DNA of 64,000 nt from Chitinophaga costaii (GTDB lineage Bacteria; Bacteroidota; Bacteroidia; Chitinophagales; Chitinophagaceae). Location: assembly GCF_900094705.1 (NCBI RefSeq), contig NZ_FMAR01000005.1:1-64000 (forward strand). Reading direction: 5' to 3'. The first letter of the stretch is position 1. Each line of letters starts with the position of its first letter. The notes beneath the pieces are model-generated. The model worked only from the letters and a program-made list of their open reading frames with translations, searched no databases and was not told where the DNA came from. This document shows positions 1 to 8,199 of the stretch, in pieces. The position numbers and the translations under genes are program-made.

Positions 1-265
1 CTGAAAAGCTTCTGCGTTGTTTTGCCATAGTACCCTAAATTTAAGTGACTAAATTGATTTAATAATTTAGTCCAGCCATTTAGGGGGTCAATACAGTATC
101 ATAATCAGCAGTATCTAAAAAAAGGAAAGAAATCTCGAAATACAATTGGCTTTCAGCATGAAATTTAACATAACCCCCCATTTTACTTTTAAATACAAAC
201 CCCAATTTCTCTAACTCGTTATCAATTACCAAACGAATTGCTTTTAATATGTCTTTTTGTTTCAT
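1..265 (-). pseudogene. Frameshifted immunity-like small protein, cut by the window edge
   Basis: The reading frame starts at the ATG at 263-265 and begins MKQKDILKAIRL. It is open for about 61 codons and stops at 80-82, directly after a run of five C (minus strand). One extra base in that run would continue the frame as PLNGWTKLLNQFSHL and stay open to base 1, so the gene appears broken by a one-base homopolymer deletion (or a sequencing error). The start sits just behind the stop of the toxin-like fragment at 268-402, the usual order of a polymorphic toxin and its immunity protein. I do not recognise the family; the immunity role is inferred from position, size and AT-rich composition. Confidence 0.5.
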
Positions 266-267
266 TT

Positions 268-402
268 TCAATGATGTTGAATTATTATTGCACTTCCAGT
301 GGAAGAATTGTATCTAATTTCGTGCAATAAGATATCGTTGGCGGACATTCCATCGATAGCAGCTTTTTTAGCTGCTGGCCATATTCCTGCTGCTTGAAAT
401 AT
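268..402 (-). pseudogene. C-terminal scrap of a polymorphic toxin-like protein
   Basis: A 44-codon stretch is open between stops and has no usable start. It contains AAKKAAIDGMSANDILLHEI and ends GSAIIIQHH. It reads like the extreme C-terminus of a larger secreted toxin: compact, charged, and ending a few bases before the ATG of a small immunity-like gene. Upstream in the same frame a stop interrupts a similar-looking stretch (DIFLGQYYNLINLIQ), so the toxin body is lost or decayed. The toxin assignment rests on arrangement and the nearby RHS motif, not on a recognised catalytic domain. Confidence 0.4.
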
Positions 403-584
403 TCATTGTATCAGATTTATCAAATTATAATATTGTCCTAAAAATATATCCTTTTATCCATGTCGTGAATCTAATTTGGTTGCTTTATTCCCTTTGATCA
501 ATACCGGTAATGGTCCAATTATCGTAAATTAAAATTTCAGCAAAGCCTTTCACCTTCCTGATCTGATGGATATTATTTCAATGA
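403..584 (-). other. Decayed coding fragments between two small genes
   Basis: No intact gene is present. A 30-codon open stretch on the minus strand (485-577, containing KVKGFAEILIYDNWTITGID) is protein-like and probably the tail of another lost gene. The remaining frames carry stops. The fragment lies immediately downstream of the intact small gene at 585-956, consistent with a string of eroded toxin/immunity cassettes. Confidence 0.3.
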
Positions 585-956
585 TTATTCGTAGTATTTC
601 ACAACCACATCAACCAGTTCAATCTCTTCTGCAGCAATATAAAATTGATCCAAGTCTTCCGTTGTAATCCGGAAAATATAGTTGCCTATTTCGACATGAT
701 ATTTAAGATTTATAATATCCGCATCAGCCCCTTCGATCAACTCAATCATTTCCCTATTTATACTTGCATCAACGCTCCAGGAAAACTTACAATCCATTGC
801 GAATACGTTCGTAAATTTTATCAAAAAGTTATGATAATAAAAAAAATCTTGACTAACTGCAATCGACAATACATTTTTGCAAAAAGAATAAATATATGCG
901 TCTGCAAATTCCAATTGTCTAATTCTTTCATTTATTTGATCGACTATTTGCTTCAT
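585..956 (-). CDS. Small acidic orphan protein, possible immunity protein
   Basis: This is a 123-residue protein starting at ATG 954-956 (MKQIVDQINERI). It has no signal peptide or membrane segment, is acidic and rich in aromatic residues, and ends LVDVVVKYYE. Its codons are AT-rich compared with the operon to the right. The start lies directly after an RHS-repeat scrap (960-1020), where a toxin tip and its immunity gene normally follow the RHS core. No toxin of its own is left, so it would be an orphan immunity gene. I do not recognise the family; an unrelated small cytosolic protein is the alternative. Confidence 0.55.
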   Translation of the reverse strand: MKQIVDQINERIRQLEFADAYIYSFCKNVLSIAVSQDFFYYHNFLIKFTNVFAMDCKFSWSVDASINREMIELIEGADADIINLKYHVEIGNYIFRITTEDLDQFYIAAEEIELVDVVVKYYE

Positions 957-959
957 ATA

Positions 960-1020
960 AAATTCTATTGTTGCGCAGGCGGTTCAGCCGGTCGTAGCCA
1001 TGGCTGTAGCCCACCAGCAT
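960..1020 (-). pseudogene. RHS-repeat remnant (GYDRLNRL motif)
   Basis: Read on the minus strand from 1020, the sequence encodes MLVGYSHGYDRLNRLRNN. The GYDRLNRL part matches the YDxLNRL core that recurs in RHS/YD-repeat proteins of Bacteroidota. A stop codon lies immediately upstream and the frame runs into the start of the 585-956 gene. This is a broken piece of an RHS core left beside a toxin/immunity remnant. The local G+C of the scrap is higher than that of the AT-rich fragments on both sides. Confidence 0.55.
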
Positions 1021-1068
1021 TCATTGGTAATACTTCTCTACGAATTTATGAGCACAATAACGTTTCAA

Positions 1069-1222
1069 TTATTCTTTCAATCTGTATAGTATGCTTATAA
1101 ATATTTCCTTTAACGTTTTACCGTCTTTAAAAAACTGGAAAATCTCCAAAATCTGGCTTAAAGATTCTGCTTCCCACGCATTTTTAGAATAGTCAAGTTT
1201 AAAGTGAGGCCGGGCAAAATGA
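1069..1222 (-). other. Possible C-terminal gene remnant after the symporter
   Basis: About 50 codons of protein-like frame (beginning FARPHFKLDYSKNAWEAESL, ending ILYRLKE) follow the symporter stop at 1229. The only upstream starts lie inside the symporter gene. The AT-rich composition matches the decayed island to the left rather than the operon to the right. It may be the tail of a gene cut when the two regions were joined. No family is recognised, and chance openness is possible. Confidence 0.25.
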
Positions 1223-1228
1223 GAGCTA

Positions 1229-2827
1229 TTACCTCGCCAGCCCCCATGGCGAAAACAGTACAAACACCCCTATCATGGCGATAATCAGCAGCACTGCATA
1301 CAAATGCCGGTACTTCCAGGGTTGCAGGTCTACCACGTTATTCCACTGCTGCACAAAAGGTACTGGCATGGGGCGCCATGCGCCAATGGCCAGCATTAGC
1401 AACACCGTCAGTACAAACAATATGGCCAGCACATGCAGGAAATGCAGCCCCGTGTCGATGAATAATTGCGAAGCTGCATACGTCAGGATAAAAAAAGTAA
1501 GGCCTATTTTGGCGGCAATGGCCGGCACCCTTTTATGCACCAGGCCTACCACCAGGATGGTGAATATCGGCACACTAAAAAAACCGCTTACCATTTGCAG
1601 GTAAGTATATAATCCCTGCTTCGCAAAAGCAATGAAGGGGGCAATGATCATGGCCAAAAAACACACCAGTAATTCAAAACGCTTGCCGGCATTTACCAAC
1701 TGCCGCTCGGTGACCGGCTTTTGTTGCCAGGCTTTCAGGGGTTTGTATAAATTAAGTACAAAAAGGGTGCTGGTGCTGTTTAACCCTGCATTGAAAGTGG
1801 TGAGGGCGGCGCCGAAGGTAATGGCGGCCATGTAACCCGTGAGTACCGGCGGGCATACATCGCTTACGAACTGTGGGAACACCTCCGCCGTATTGTGCAG
1901 GTGGGTATAAAGCTGCACGGCGATAAGGCCCGGAATATTCAGCAAGAGGGGGGAAATAATTTTTCCCAACGAAGCCACGGCAATACCTTTCTGGCTCTCC
2001 GCAAGGTTTCTGGAAGCCAGGGCCTGCTGTACAATGTATTGTTCGGTACCCCAGTAATACAGGTTTACCAGCAGCATGCCCGTGAAGATAGTGGCAAACG
2101 GCACCGCATCATGAGGGCCGCCAATGGCGTTCAGGTGGGTGTTATGGCTGGTGAGCAGGGTATTAAATCCATGGGCCACACTGCCATGCCCCAGGTATTT
2201 TAAACCCAGATAAGGCAGTACCATGCCGCCGGCAAACATAGCCACGCCCAATACCGTATCGGAGATGGCCACGGCTTTTAGGCCGCCCAATACGGTATAC
2301 AAACAGCCAATGAAGCCAATAAGCCACACCAGCAACCAAATGGTTTGCCAGTAACCGATATGAAATGTTTCAGATACATGAAACAACCCGTTGAACGCAA
2401 TGGCCCCGCTATACAGCACAGAGGGCAGCATGTTCACGATATAACTCACCAGGAAAATTATAGAAACAAAGCGCTTGGTGCCGGCATCGTATCTTTCTTC
2501 CAGGAAATCGGGCGTGGTGGAAATGCCGCTGCGCAGGTATACCGGCATAATAAATTCCGACACCAGCAGCATGGCAAACACCGACGACAGCCCCCAGGCC
2601 ATTACACTCATATTATTGGTGTACACCAGTTCATTCTCCCCAATAAATTGTACCGCGCTGATGTTGGTAAAGAACAGGGCGCCGCCCACTACCAGGAAAC
2701 CCAGGTTGCGGTTGGCAAAGAAAAGGCCTGTGGAGGTTTGCAGGTTTTCCTTCCTGGTTTTATACCACGAGATAATAGCCACCGTCACCGTAAACAGGAT
2801 AAAGCTGAGCACAGACGCTGCATTCAT
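1229..2827 (-). CDS. Sodium:solute symporter (SSS family)
   Basis: A 532-residue integral membrane protein with about 13-14 hydrophobic segments, beginning MNAASVLSFILFTVTVAIIS. It has the SSS-type layout: an early FANRNLGFLVVGGALFFTNISA region, a QFIGENELVY stretch, and a conserved STSTLFVLNLYKP region about two-thirds along. It should import a sugar with sodium across the inner membrane. It is the last gene of the alpha-galactoside operon; only 4 bases separate the regulator's stop (2832) from its start. The likely substrate is galactose, melibiose or another oligosaccharide released by the upstream GH-D enzymes, inferred from context. No clear terminator follows; the operon runs into the decayed region at the left. 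Confidence 0.9.
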   Translation of the reverse strand: MNAASVLSFILFTVTVAIISWYKTRKENLQTSTGLFFANRNLGFLVVGGALFFTNISAVQFIGENELVYTNNMSVMAWGLSSVFAMLLVSEFIMPVYLRSGISTTPDFLEERYDAGTKRFVSIIFLVSYIVNMLPSVLYSGAIAFNGLFHVSETFHIGYWQTIWLLVWLIGFIGCLYTVLGGLKAVAISDTVLGVAMFAGGMVLPYLGLKYLGHGSVAHGFNTLLTSHNTHLNAIGGPHDAVPFATIFTGMLLVNLYYWGTEQYIVQQALASRNLAESQKGIAVASLGKIISPLLLNIPGLIAVQLYTHLHNTAEVFPQFVSDVCPPVLTGYMAAITFGAALTTFNAGLNSTSTLFVLNLYKPLKAWQQKPVTERQLVNAGKRFELLVCFLAMIIAPFIAFAKQGLYTYLQMVSGFFSVPIFTILVVGLVHKRVPAIAAKIGLTFFILTYAASQLFIDTGLHFLHVLAILFVLTVLLMLAIGAWRPMPVPFVQQWNNVVDLQPWKYRHLYAVLLIIAMIGVFVLFSPWGLAR

Positions 2828-2831
2828 AATT

Positions 2832-3869
2832 TCAAAGCGAGTTTCGTCTTATAAGTGCTGTAGGAATCACCTCGTGAATGGGTTCCCGGTTCAGCACTGC
2901 CTGTGCCGCCAGTTTTCCCATCTCGGTGAAACTGGCGGAGTAAGTAGTAATGCCGTTGCCCACAATCTCTTTTACCGGTTCATCATTGTGCGAAAGAATA
3001 CCAATATCCTTTCCTGGTTGCAGTTTTTTAATATTACAATCCTTTAATAAATTCCACAGCTCCGCATTTTCATTTACGTAATACACCACCCCTTTCTCCA
3101 CCGATCCTGGAATATACTCCCGGAGTACTTGCCCATTGATATGATGTTTGCGGGTAAATTTTTGGAAGGAGCGCACAATTTCCGGCGGAAACAGGGAATC
3201 GGGGTTATGGAAAAACACCATCCGTTTGTAGCGCTTAATAACGTCTGCCAGTTGTTCAAAGATGGCAAAGGAGGAACGCTCAAATTCCTGCACCACATAA
3301 TTGAAGTCGCCATCCAGCGGTTCAAAGCGGTCAAACATCACCAGTTTATTCCGGGGAATAGTACTGAGCAACGCTTTGGTGCGGGGATGGTGTACGGGTG
3401 AGATCACGTACATGCCGTACCGGCCTTTCACCAGCGACAGCATGGTTTCAAATACTTCGATGTTGCCATGATGAAAGAATACATCCAGGTGTACATTCAC
3501 CCCCAGTTCGTTTCGGAAGCTGCGGTAAAACTGTTCCTGGAAAGTATCGATCGTATACATCAGCAAGGCCACTTTCAGGGATTGCTGGGTGTTATCGTCC
3601 GATACGAAATAGCCCAGCCGGTTTTTGGATTCAATGAGGCCGCGGCTTTGCAGCTCCCGGTATCCTTTGATGACGGTTTCCCTGGCATATCCCAGCCCGG
3701 AGATCATGGCGTTCACAGAAGGCAATGCATCACCAATGCCAACAATCCGTTCATCAATCGCATTGATGATGCCTTCTACAAACCGCTCGTGTTTGGAATA
3801 GGAAGGCAGATCATCCAGCTCCTGTATCTTTTCAAATATCGTTTTCATTGGGTTTTTATTTACTTCCAT
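2832..3869 (-). CDS. GntR-family regulator with sugar-binding C-terminal domain
   Basis: A 345-residue transcription factor. Residues about 10-85 form a GntR winged helix (LPSVNAMISGLGYARETVIKGY, then GLIESKNRLGYFV). Residues about 95-345 form a LacI/periplasmic-binding-like ligand domain (KVALLMYTIDTF, ISPVHHP, DIGILSHNDEPVKEI). Such fusions in Bacteroidota sense a sugar and control the neighbouring catabolic operon. It lies 15 bases after the GH36 gene and 4 bases before the symporter, so it is co-transcribed and probably autoregulated, controlling the susC promoter near 13,110. An alternative start is the ATG at 3848 (Met8). Confidence 0.88.
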   Translation of the reverse strand: MEVNKNPMKTIFEKIQELDDLPSYSKHERFVEGIINAIDERIVGIGDALPSVNAMISGLGYARETVIKGYRELQSRGLIESKNRLGYFVSDDNTQQSLKVALLMYTIDTFQEQFYRSFRNELGVNVHLDVFFHHGNIEVFETMLSLVKGRYGMYVISPVHHPRTKALLSTIPRNKLVMFDRFEPLDGDFNYVVQEFERSSFAIFEQLADVIKRYKRMVFFHNPDSLFPPEIVRSFQKFTRKHHINGQVLREYIPGSVEKGVVYYVNENAELWNLLKDCNIKKLQPGKDIGILSHNDEPVKEIVGNGITTYSASFTEMGKLAAQAVLNREPIHEVIPTALIRRNSL

Positions 3870-3884
3870 GCCCCTGCGCTTCCG

Positions 3885-6068
3885 TTAATCCACTGCTACC
3901 AGTTCCAGTATGCGGCTATTGAGCTTACCTGCAGTAAACACATCCAACCCTATTTTCATCAGGAAGTCGCCTGAATATACTTTATCATTGCAGGCGATGG
4001 TAGACGTGGTGCCAGGCATAAGGTTAATTTCTTTTACACGGTAATGCCTGGCTGGATGCAGGCCCTTTAATTTAACCGGCAGCAGGTTTTCTGCATAACG
4101 CGGATAAATATCATACGTGTATAATAAAGCCTGTTGCTGCGCCTCATTCACATACATTACAGCAGTATGGTTACTTTCATAAGGTGAAACAAGCCGGTAC
4201 TGGTTGCCTTCGAAGTTAATATTTTTAACGCGATTATAGGTAGCTACGGCCGATTTACAAAATGCCTGTTCTTCGGGTCTTAATTCTTTTACGTTGATGT
4301 CGAAACCAAGCTTACACATCATGGCTACATCGGTACGGAATTTAATGCTGGCCTGGCTGTTCCAGCTAGTTACGTGGGCTACCATGGCTTTTGATGGGAA
4401 AAACTGGGAATATCCCCATTGGATAAACAAACGTTCTACCGGATCGGTATTGTCGCTGCACCAGAATTCTGTAAAATATTGAAGCCCTCCATAATCGGTA
4501 CGACCACCGCCACCTGAACATAACATCATGGGCAGGCCAGGGTATTTGGCTTTAATGCGGTCCAGCACTTTGTACAAACCCCTTACATAATCTATATATA
4601 AATTATTCTGCCGGTCTTTGAGATAAGGGGAATAAATGTTGGTCACCGGGCTGTTGCAATCCCATTTCAGGTAGGCCAGATCCGGATTTTCAGTCATCAG
4701 TTTATCTACCACATTAAACACATGATCCTGTACGGCAGGGTTGCTCAGGTCCAGCACCAGTTGGTTACGGTAATAATAGCGCTCGCGGTTGGGCTGCATG
4801 ATCACCCACCCGGGATGTTTTTCAAATAGTTCACTTTTTTCGCTCACCATTTCCGGTTCTATCCAGATACCGAATTTAACCCCGGCATTTTTTGCCGCTT
4901 TTACCATAGCAGGCACCCCGTTGGGCAGTTTGCTTTTGGTAACCTCCCAGTCGCCCAGGCCCTGTGTATCGCTGTGGCGGGGGTATTTGTTACCAAACCA
5001 TCCATCATCCAGCAGGAACATATCTACACCCAGATACTTGGCTTCCACCATGAGAGAATCTAGTTTTGGCTCATCAAAATCAAAGCCGGTCGTTTCCCAG
5101 TTATTGAGCAGGGTTAAGCGGTCTTTGGTACCGTCTTTCAACTGGTAATTGCGCGCCCAGCGTTGCAGGTTGCGGCTGCCTTTGCCAGTGCCCTGGTCGC
5201 TCAGGGTGAATATAAAAGCCGGCGTGGTAAATACCTTTCCCGCATCGAGCTTGTAATCCGATGCATAAGGATTGATACCGGAAATTACGCGCAGGTGATT
5301 TTCATTATCTACTTCAAACGTGAAACGGAAATTGCCCGTCCAGGCCAGGGTACCCATTAGCACCTGTCCTTCGTTTTCCTGCGGCGTATCGCCCATGCCC
5401 ACGGTGAAGAAGGGTGACACGTGCAGATCTGCCCGGGTGCCCAGTTTGGAGTCGATGATCTTCTTTCCGAAATTCAGCGGGGCGGTACTCATGTTTACTT
5501 CCCGGGCCCAGTCGCCGCTGAAGGTAGTGAGGAAGTATTGTGGCCCGTTCAGGTATAACATAGACGAGGCGTAACGGCTAATGGTCACCGGCTTTCTTTC
5601 GTCGTGGCTGATCTCCGTCCAGGCTTTAATGATATTTTCTTTAGCGAAGGTGGTATAAAACAATTTTACCTGCACCGGGTATACCTCATCTTTCAACAGG
5701 ATCACCGTTTCGGTAACGTTGTCGTCTATTTGTTTTACCGTATGGGAAACGTATTTCAGCACGGTGGTCATATTGCCATCGTTGTGCTGGATGGCAAAGG
5801 CTGGTTCAAAAAAAGTTTCTGTACCAGACACGGGATAAGCCTCCCAGGCCTGCCCATCTGATTTGGATCTTAAGGTGGCGGATAGTTTGCCATATTCCGA
5901 TTGATCTGCCAGCCGGGGACCCAGGTACAACTGATAGAGGCGTCCGTTGGCAGCGGTTTGCAATACCAGGTCCGTTTCGCTGGTGGATATACGAATGGTT
6001 TGCGATTTTACTTTTACAGAGGTTACAATGATAAACAGCAGCAATATGGAAAATACCTTTTTCCTCAT
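3885..6068 (-). CDS. Secreted GH36 alpha-galactosidase
   Basis: A 727-residue enzyme with a signal peptide (MRKKVFSILLLFIIVTSVKVKSQ). The order is N-terminal beta-sandwich, catalytic barrel, C-terminal beta domain. GH36 landmarks are present: FLLDDGWFGNK, GIWIEPEMV, LKWDCNSP with nucleophile Asp470, SCGGGG, and CSDNTDP with the acid/base Asp539. The 69-residue spacing fits the family. It releases terminal alpha-1,6-galactose from raffinose-type oligosaccharides or galactomannan side chains, probably in the periplasm. I chose ATG 6066-6068, since the longer frame starts at GTG 6104 and adds 12 residues before the signal peptide. It lies 51 bases after the GH27-like gene in the same operon. Confidence 0.92.
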   Translation of the reverse strand: MRKKVFSILLLFIIVTSVKVKSQTIRISTSETDLVLQTAANGRLYQLYLGPRLADQSEYGKLSATLRSKSDGQAWEAYPVSGTETFFEPAFAIQHNDGNMTTVLKYVSHTVKQIDDNVTETVILLKDEVYPVQVKLFYTTFAKENIIKAWTEISHDERKPVTISRYASSMLYLNGPQYFLTTFSGDWAREVNMSTAPLNFGKKIIDSKLGTRADLHVSPFFTVGMGDTPQENEGQVLMGTLAWTGNFRFTFEVDNENHLRVISGINPYASDYKLDAGKVFTTPAFIFTLSDQGTGKGSRNLQRWARNYQLKDGTKDRLTLLNNWETTGFDFDEPKLDSLMVEAKYLGVDMFLLDDGWFGNKYPRHSDTQGLGDWEVTKSKLPNGVPAMVKAAKNAGVKFGIWIEPEMVSEKSELFEKHPGWVIMQPNRERYYYRNQLVLDLSNPAVQDHVFNVVDKLMTENPDLAYLKWDCNSPVTNIYSPYLKDRQNNLYIDYVRGLYKVLDRIKAKYPGLPMMLCSGGGGRTDYGGLQYFTEFWCSDNTDPVERLFIQWGYSQFFPSKAMVAHVTSWNSQASIKFRTDVAMMCKLGFDINVKELRPEEQAFCKSAVATYNRVKNINFEGNQYRLVSPYESNHTAVMYVNEAQQQALLYTYDIYPRYAENLLPVKLKGLHPARHYRVKEINLMPGTTSTIACNDKVYSGDFLMKIGLDVFTAGKLNSRILELVAVD

Positions 6069-6119
6069 GATTAAAATTTTATGAATGTTTGGGCCTGTAA
6101 TCACCAGATGGATGATCTT

Positions 6120-8123
6120 TTACTGCGCATTTATTTTCAACAAACGCACGTCTTTTGCCGGAACAGTAAGCGTTGCGGCAGCATCGATACCGGTCTTGGA
6201 CCATAAATCCCTTACCTGGTAAGGTTTGGAAGGGTCTAATCCCAATCTTTCGAGCGGAATTTTTAAGGTACGCGCATTTTCGGAATAATTGAAAATGGCA
6301 TAGTAGGTATTGCCATGACCATCGCTCAGGGTAAACTGCTCTTCAGAGCGCTCCCCATTGCCTTCCACGGGGCGGAAGCTATGACCCTGGGCCAGGGCAT
6401 TCACGGCTTCATTGGTTAAAAACTGCTTGGCCTTTTCTTTCCCTTCTTCACTCCCCTCTTTGCTAAAATCGTCTCCGGAAATAAATAACCCGGTGATCAC
6501 TGCGGAAGTAACCCTGGCGCGATTTTCGCCCTCCGTGGCCTTTTGCAGCACCACGTGGTCGGCATCGTTATAGCGGTATAGCTGGTTGATCCACCAACCA
6601 TAAGAAACGGCGTTCAAGGTATATTCAGTATCCTTCATCTTGTTCCAGGCATCGCAGGCAATGCGGCGCGATTGTGCATATTGGGCTGGGAAAATGGGTG
6701 CAATGGAAAGGTTGATGTACATATCGCCAAAGTATTGATCCAACAACTGCATGCCGTAGTTGTAGGCCTGTATACCGCTTTTCACGGTAGGGTTATACCA
6801 TTTATCGGCACCCATAGCGCCGTGGGCCATGAAGTCTACTTTTACGTATTGGAACCCGCAGCGGTGAAACAAGGCCGATACGGCCTTCATGCGCGCAGCA
6901 ATGGCAGGATGCGTAGGATCTATGGCATATGCCCCATCCAGATCCTGCGGCTGGCCATGGGCGTATAAATATACATCTTTGAATTTATAGGCAGGTGCTT
7001 CTTTGATGGTACCTTCCGGGTTTTTACCCCAGTCTGCAAAGGGCGTCCAGTAAATGCCCGCCATCTGTCCGTTGGCCTTACAATGGCCCACAAATGATTT
7101 GAGTTGTTCCTCCGTGAAGCTATCCCAGCCGGAGTCCAGGCCTATTACCACTTCATTGTCTGCATTGGCAAAGTGCTGGGGTTGCAGGTATGTTTTAAAG
7201 AAATCGGATACTTCCAGTGCTTTTTGGTAATTAATTTTAAACTGTAGCACACCCCAACTGTTCCAGCCCATGGGCATGGCTTTGGACCAGGCTTTCCTGG
7301 GTGTAAGGACGGCATTGGCAGCCCCGAATGTTTCCATGCCGGTACGCCAGTCGTTGAATACGCCGATCATTACTTTTGGTGATTGGATGATATGTCCTTC
7401 CCTGGCACCATGCGGCAACAGGTCGCGGGTGGTGGAATCTGCTGCGCCGCCATAGCAGGTTAGTGCGTAGGTAGGATCGTTTTCCGTTTTATGCATCACC
7501 ACGGCCGATTTCCAAAAGTCATGATCTACTGCGCCTACTACCAGTCCTTTGCGGGTGGTGGTATTAAACACCGCCGTTGTTTCATAACTGGTCAGGCTGT
7601 TGAAGTCCAGCGGGTGCGATTGAAAGCGTACCCATTTATCGTTATCAAATGGTACGAATAAAGCGCGCAGGTAGCCAGTGCCCAGCGATTGCGTCATGTC
7701 TACCATATTTACGGGTGCCATGTAATTGGAGGCAATGGTGCCGGATTTGCTTTCCAGGGTGAAATCGGTGAGTACATAATCTTTGCCGGCATACTGGTAA
7801 AACGATTGTACCAACGTGGGCAGCTGATCGTCGCGGAAAATTACCTGCACCAGGGTGCCTTTGCCAAAAGCATCCCGTACCGGCTTTTGCAACAGTGTGC
7901 TGCCCGCATATTCGCGGGTGGTAACCAGTCGGCCATCCCATTTGTAAGTAGCATATAATTGAATATGTACACTGCCGGCAGCCCGGGTAATCTGTACCGA
8001 CTTACTGGCTTTGTCATAGCTAATTTTCCACGGGCCAGGGGCGGCAGCCTTGGCCGCCTGCGCCCCTAACAGCAGGGCTACTGCGCTGGTCAACTGTAGG
8101 ATTGATTTCAAAAAGTGCTTCAT
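6120..8123 (-). CDS. Secreted clan GH-D (GH27-like) alpha-galactosidase
   Basis: A 667-residue protein with signal peptide MKHFLKSILQLTSAVALLLG...AKA. An N-terminal beta-rich region of about 270 residues precedes a barrel that opens with MGWNSWGVL, the GH27 signature. The nucleophile is Asp430 in YVKVDFMAHG and the acid/base is probably Asp491 in RIACDAWNKM. The C-terminus is an antiparallel beta domain. It is longer than classical GH27 enzymes (about 400) because of the N-terminal extension, so it may belong to a divergent subgroup; the exact linkage specificity cannot be read. It sits between susD and the GH36 gene, and the pair implies sequential or complementary removal of alpha-galactosyl groups. 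Confidence 0.85.
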   Translation of the reverse strand: MKHFLKSILQLTSAVALLLGAQAAKAAAPGPWKISYDKASKSVQITRAAGSVHIQLYATYKWDGRLVTTREYAGSTLLQKPVRDAFGKGTLVQVIFRDDQLPTLVQSFYQYAGKDYVLTDFTLESKSGTIASNYMAPVNMVDMTQSLGTGYLRALFVPFDNDKWVRFQSHPLDFNSLTSYETTAVFNTTTRKGLVVGAVDHDFWKSAVVMHKTENDPTYALTCYGGAADSTTRDLLPHGAREGHIIQSPKVMIGVFNDWRTGMETFGAANAVLTPRKAWSKAMPMGWNSWGVLQFKINYQKALEVSDFFKTYLQPQHFANADNEVVIGLDSGWDSFTEEQLKSFVGHCKANGQMAGIYWTPFADWGKNPEGTIKEAPAYKFKDVYLYAHGQPQDLDGAYAIDPTHPAIAARMKAVSALFHRCGFQYVKVDFMAHGAMGADKWYNPTVKSGIQAYNYGMQLLDQYFGDMYINLSIAPIFPAQYAQSRRIACDAWNKMKDTEYTLNAVSYGWWINQLYRYNDADHVVLQKATEGENRARVTSAVITGLFISGDDFSKEGSEEGKEKAKQFLTNEAVNALAQGHSFRPVEGNGERSEEQFTLSDGHGNTYYAIFNYSENARTLKIPLERLGLDPSKPYQVRDLWSKTGIDAAATLTVPAKDVRLLKINAQ

Positions 8124-8199
8124 AACTTATCGCGCAAAAGCAGTCCCCATCATGGTGTAAAGATGACCGGGTACTGCGGTTTAAGTTTCCGTTTATCGC

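Noticed and set aside
645-1100. 151-codon plus-strand frame over the small orphan gene
   Set aside because: It is antisense to 585-956, spans the RHS scrap and has no domain or start context; chance opening in AT-rich DNA.
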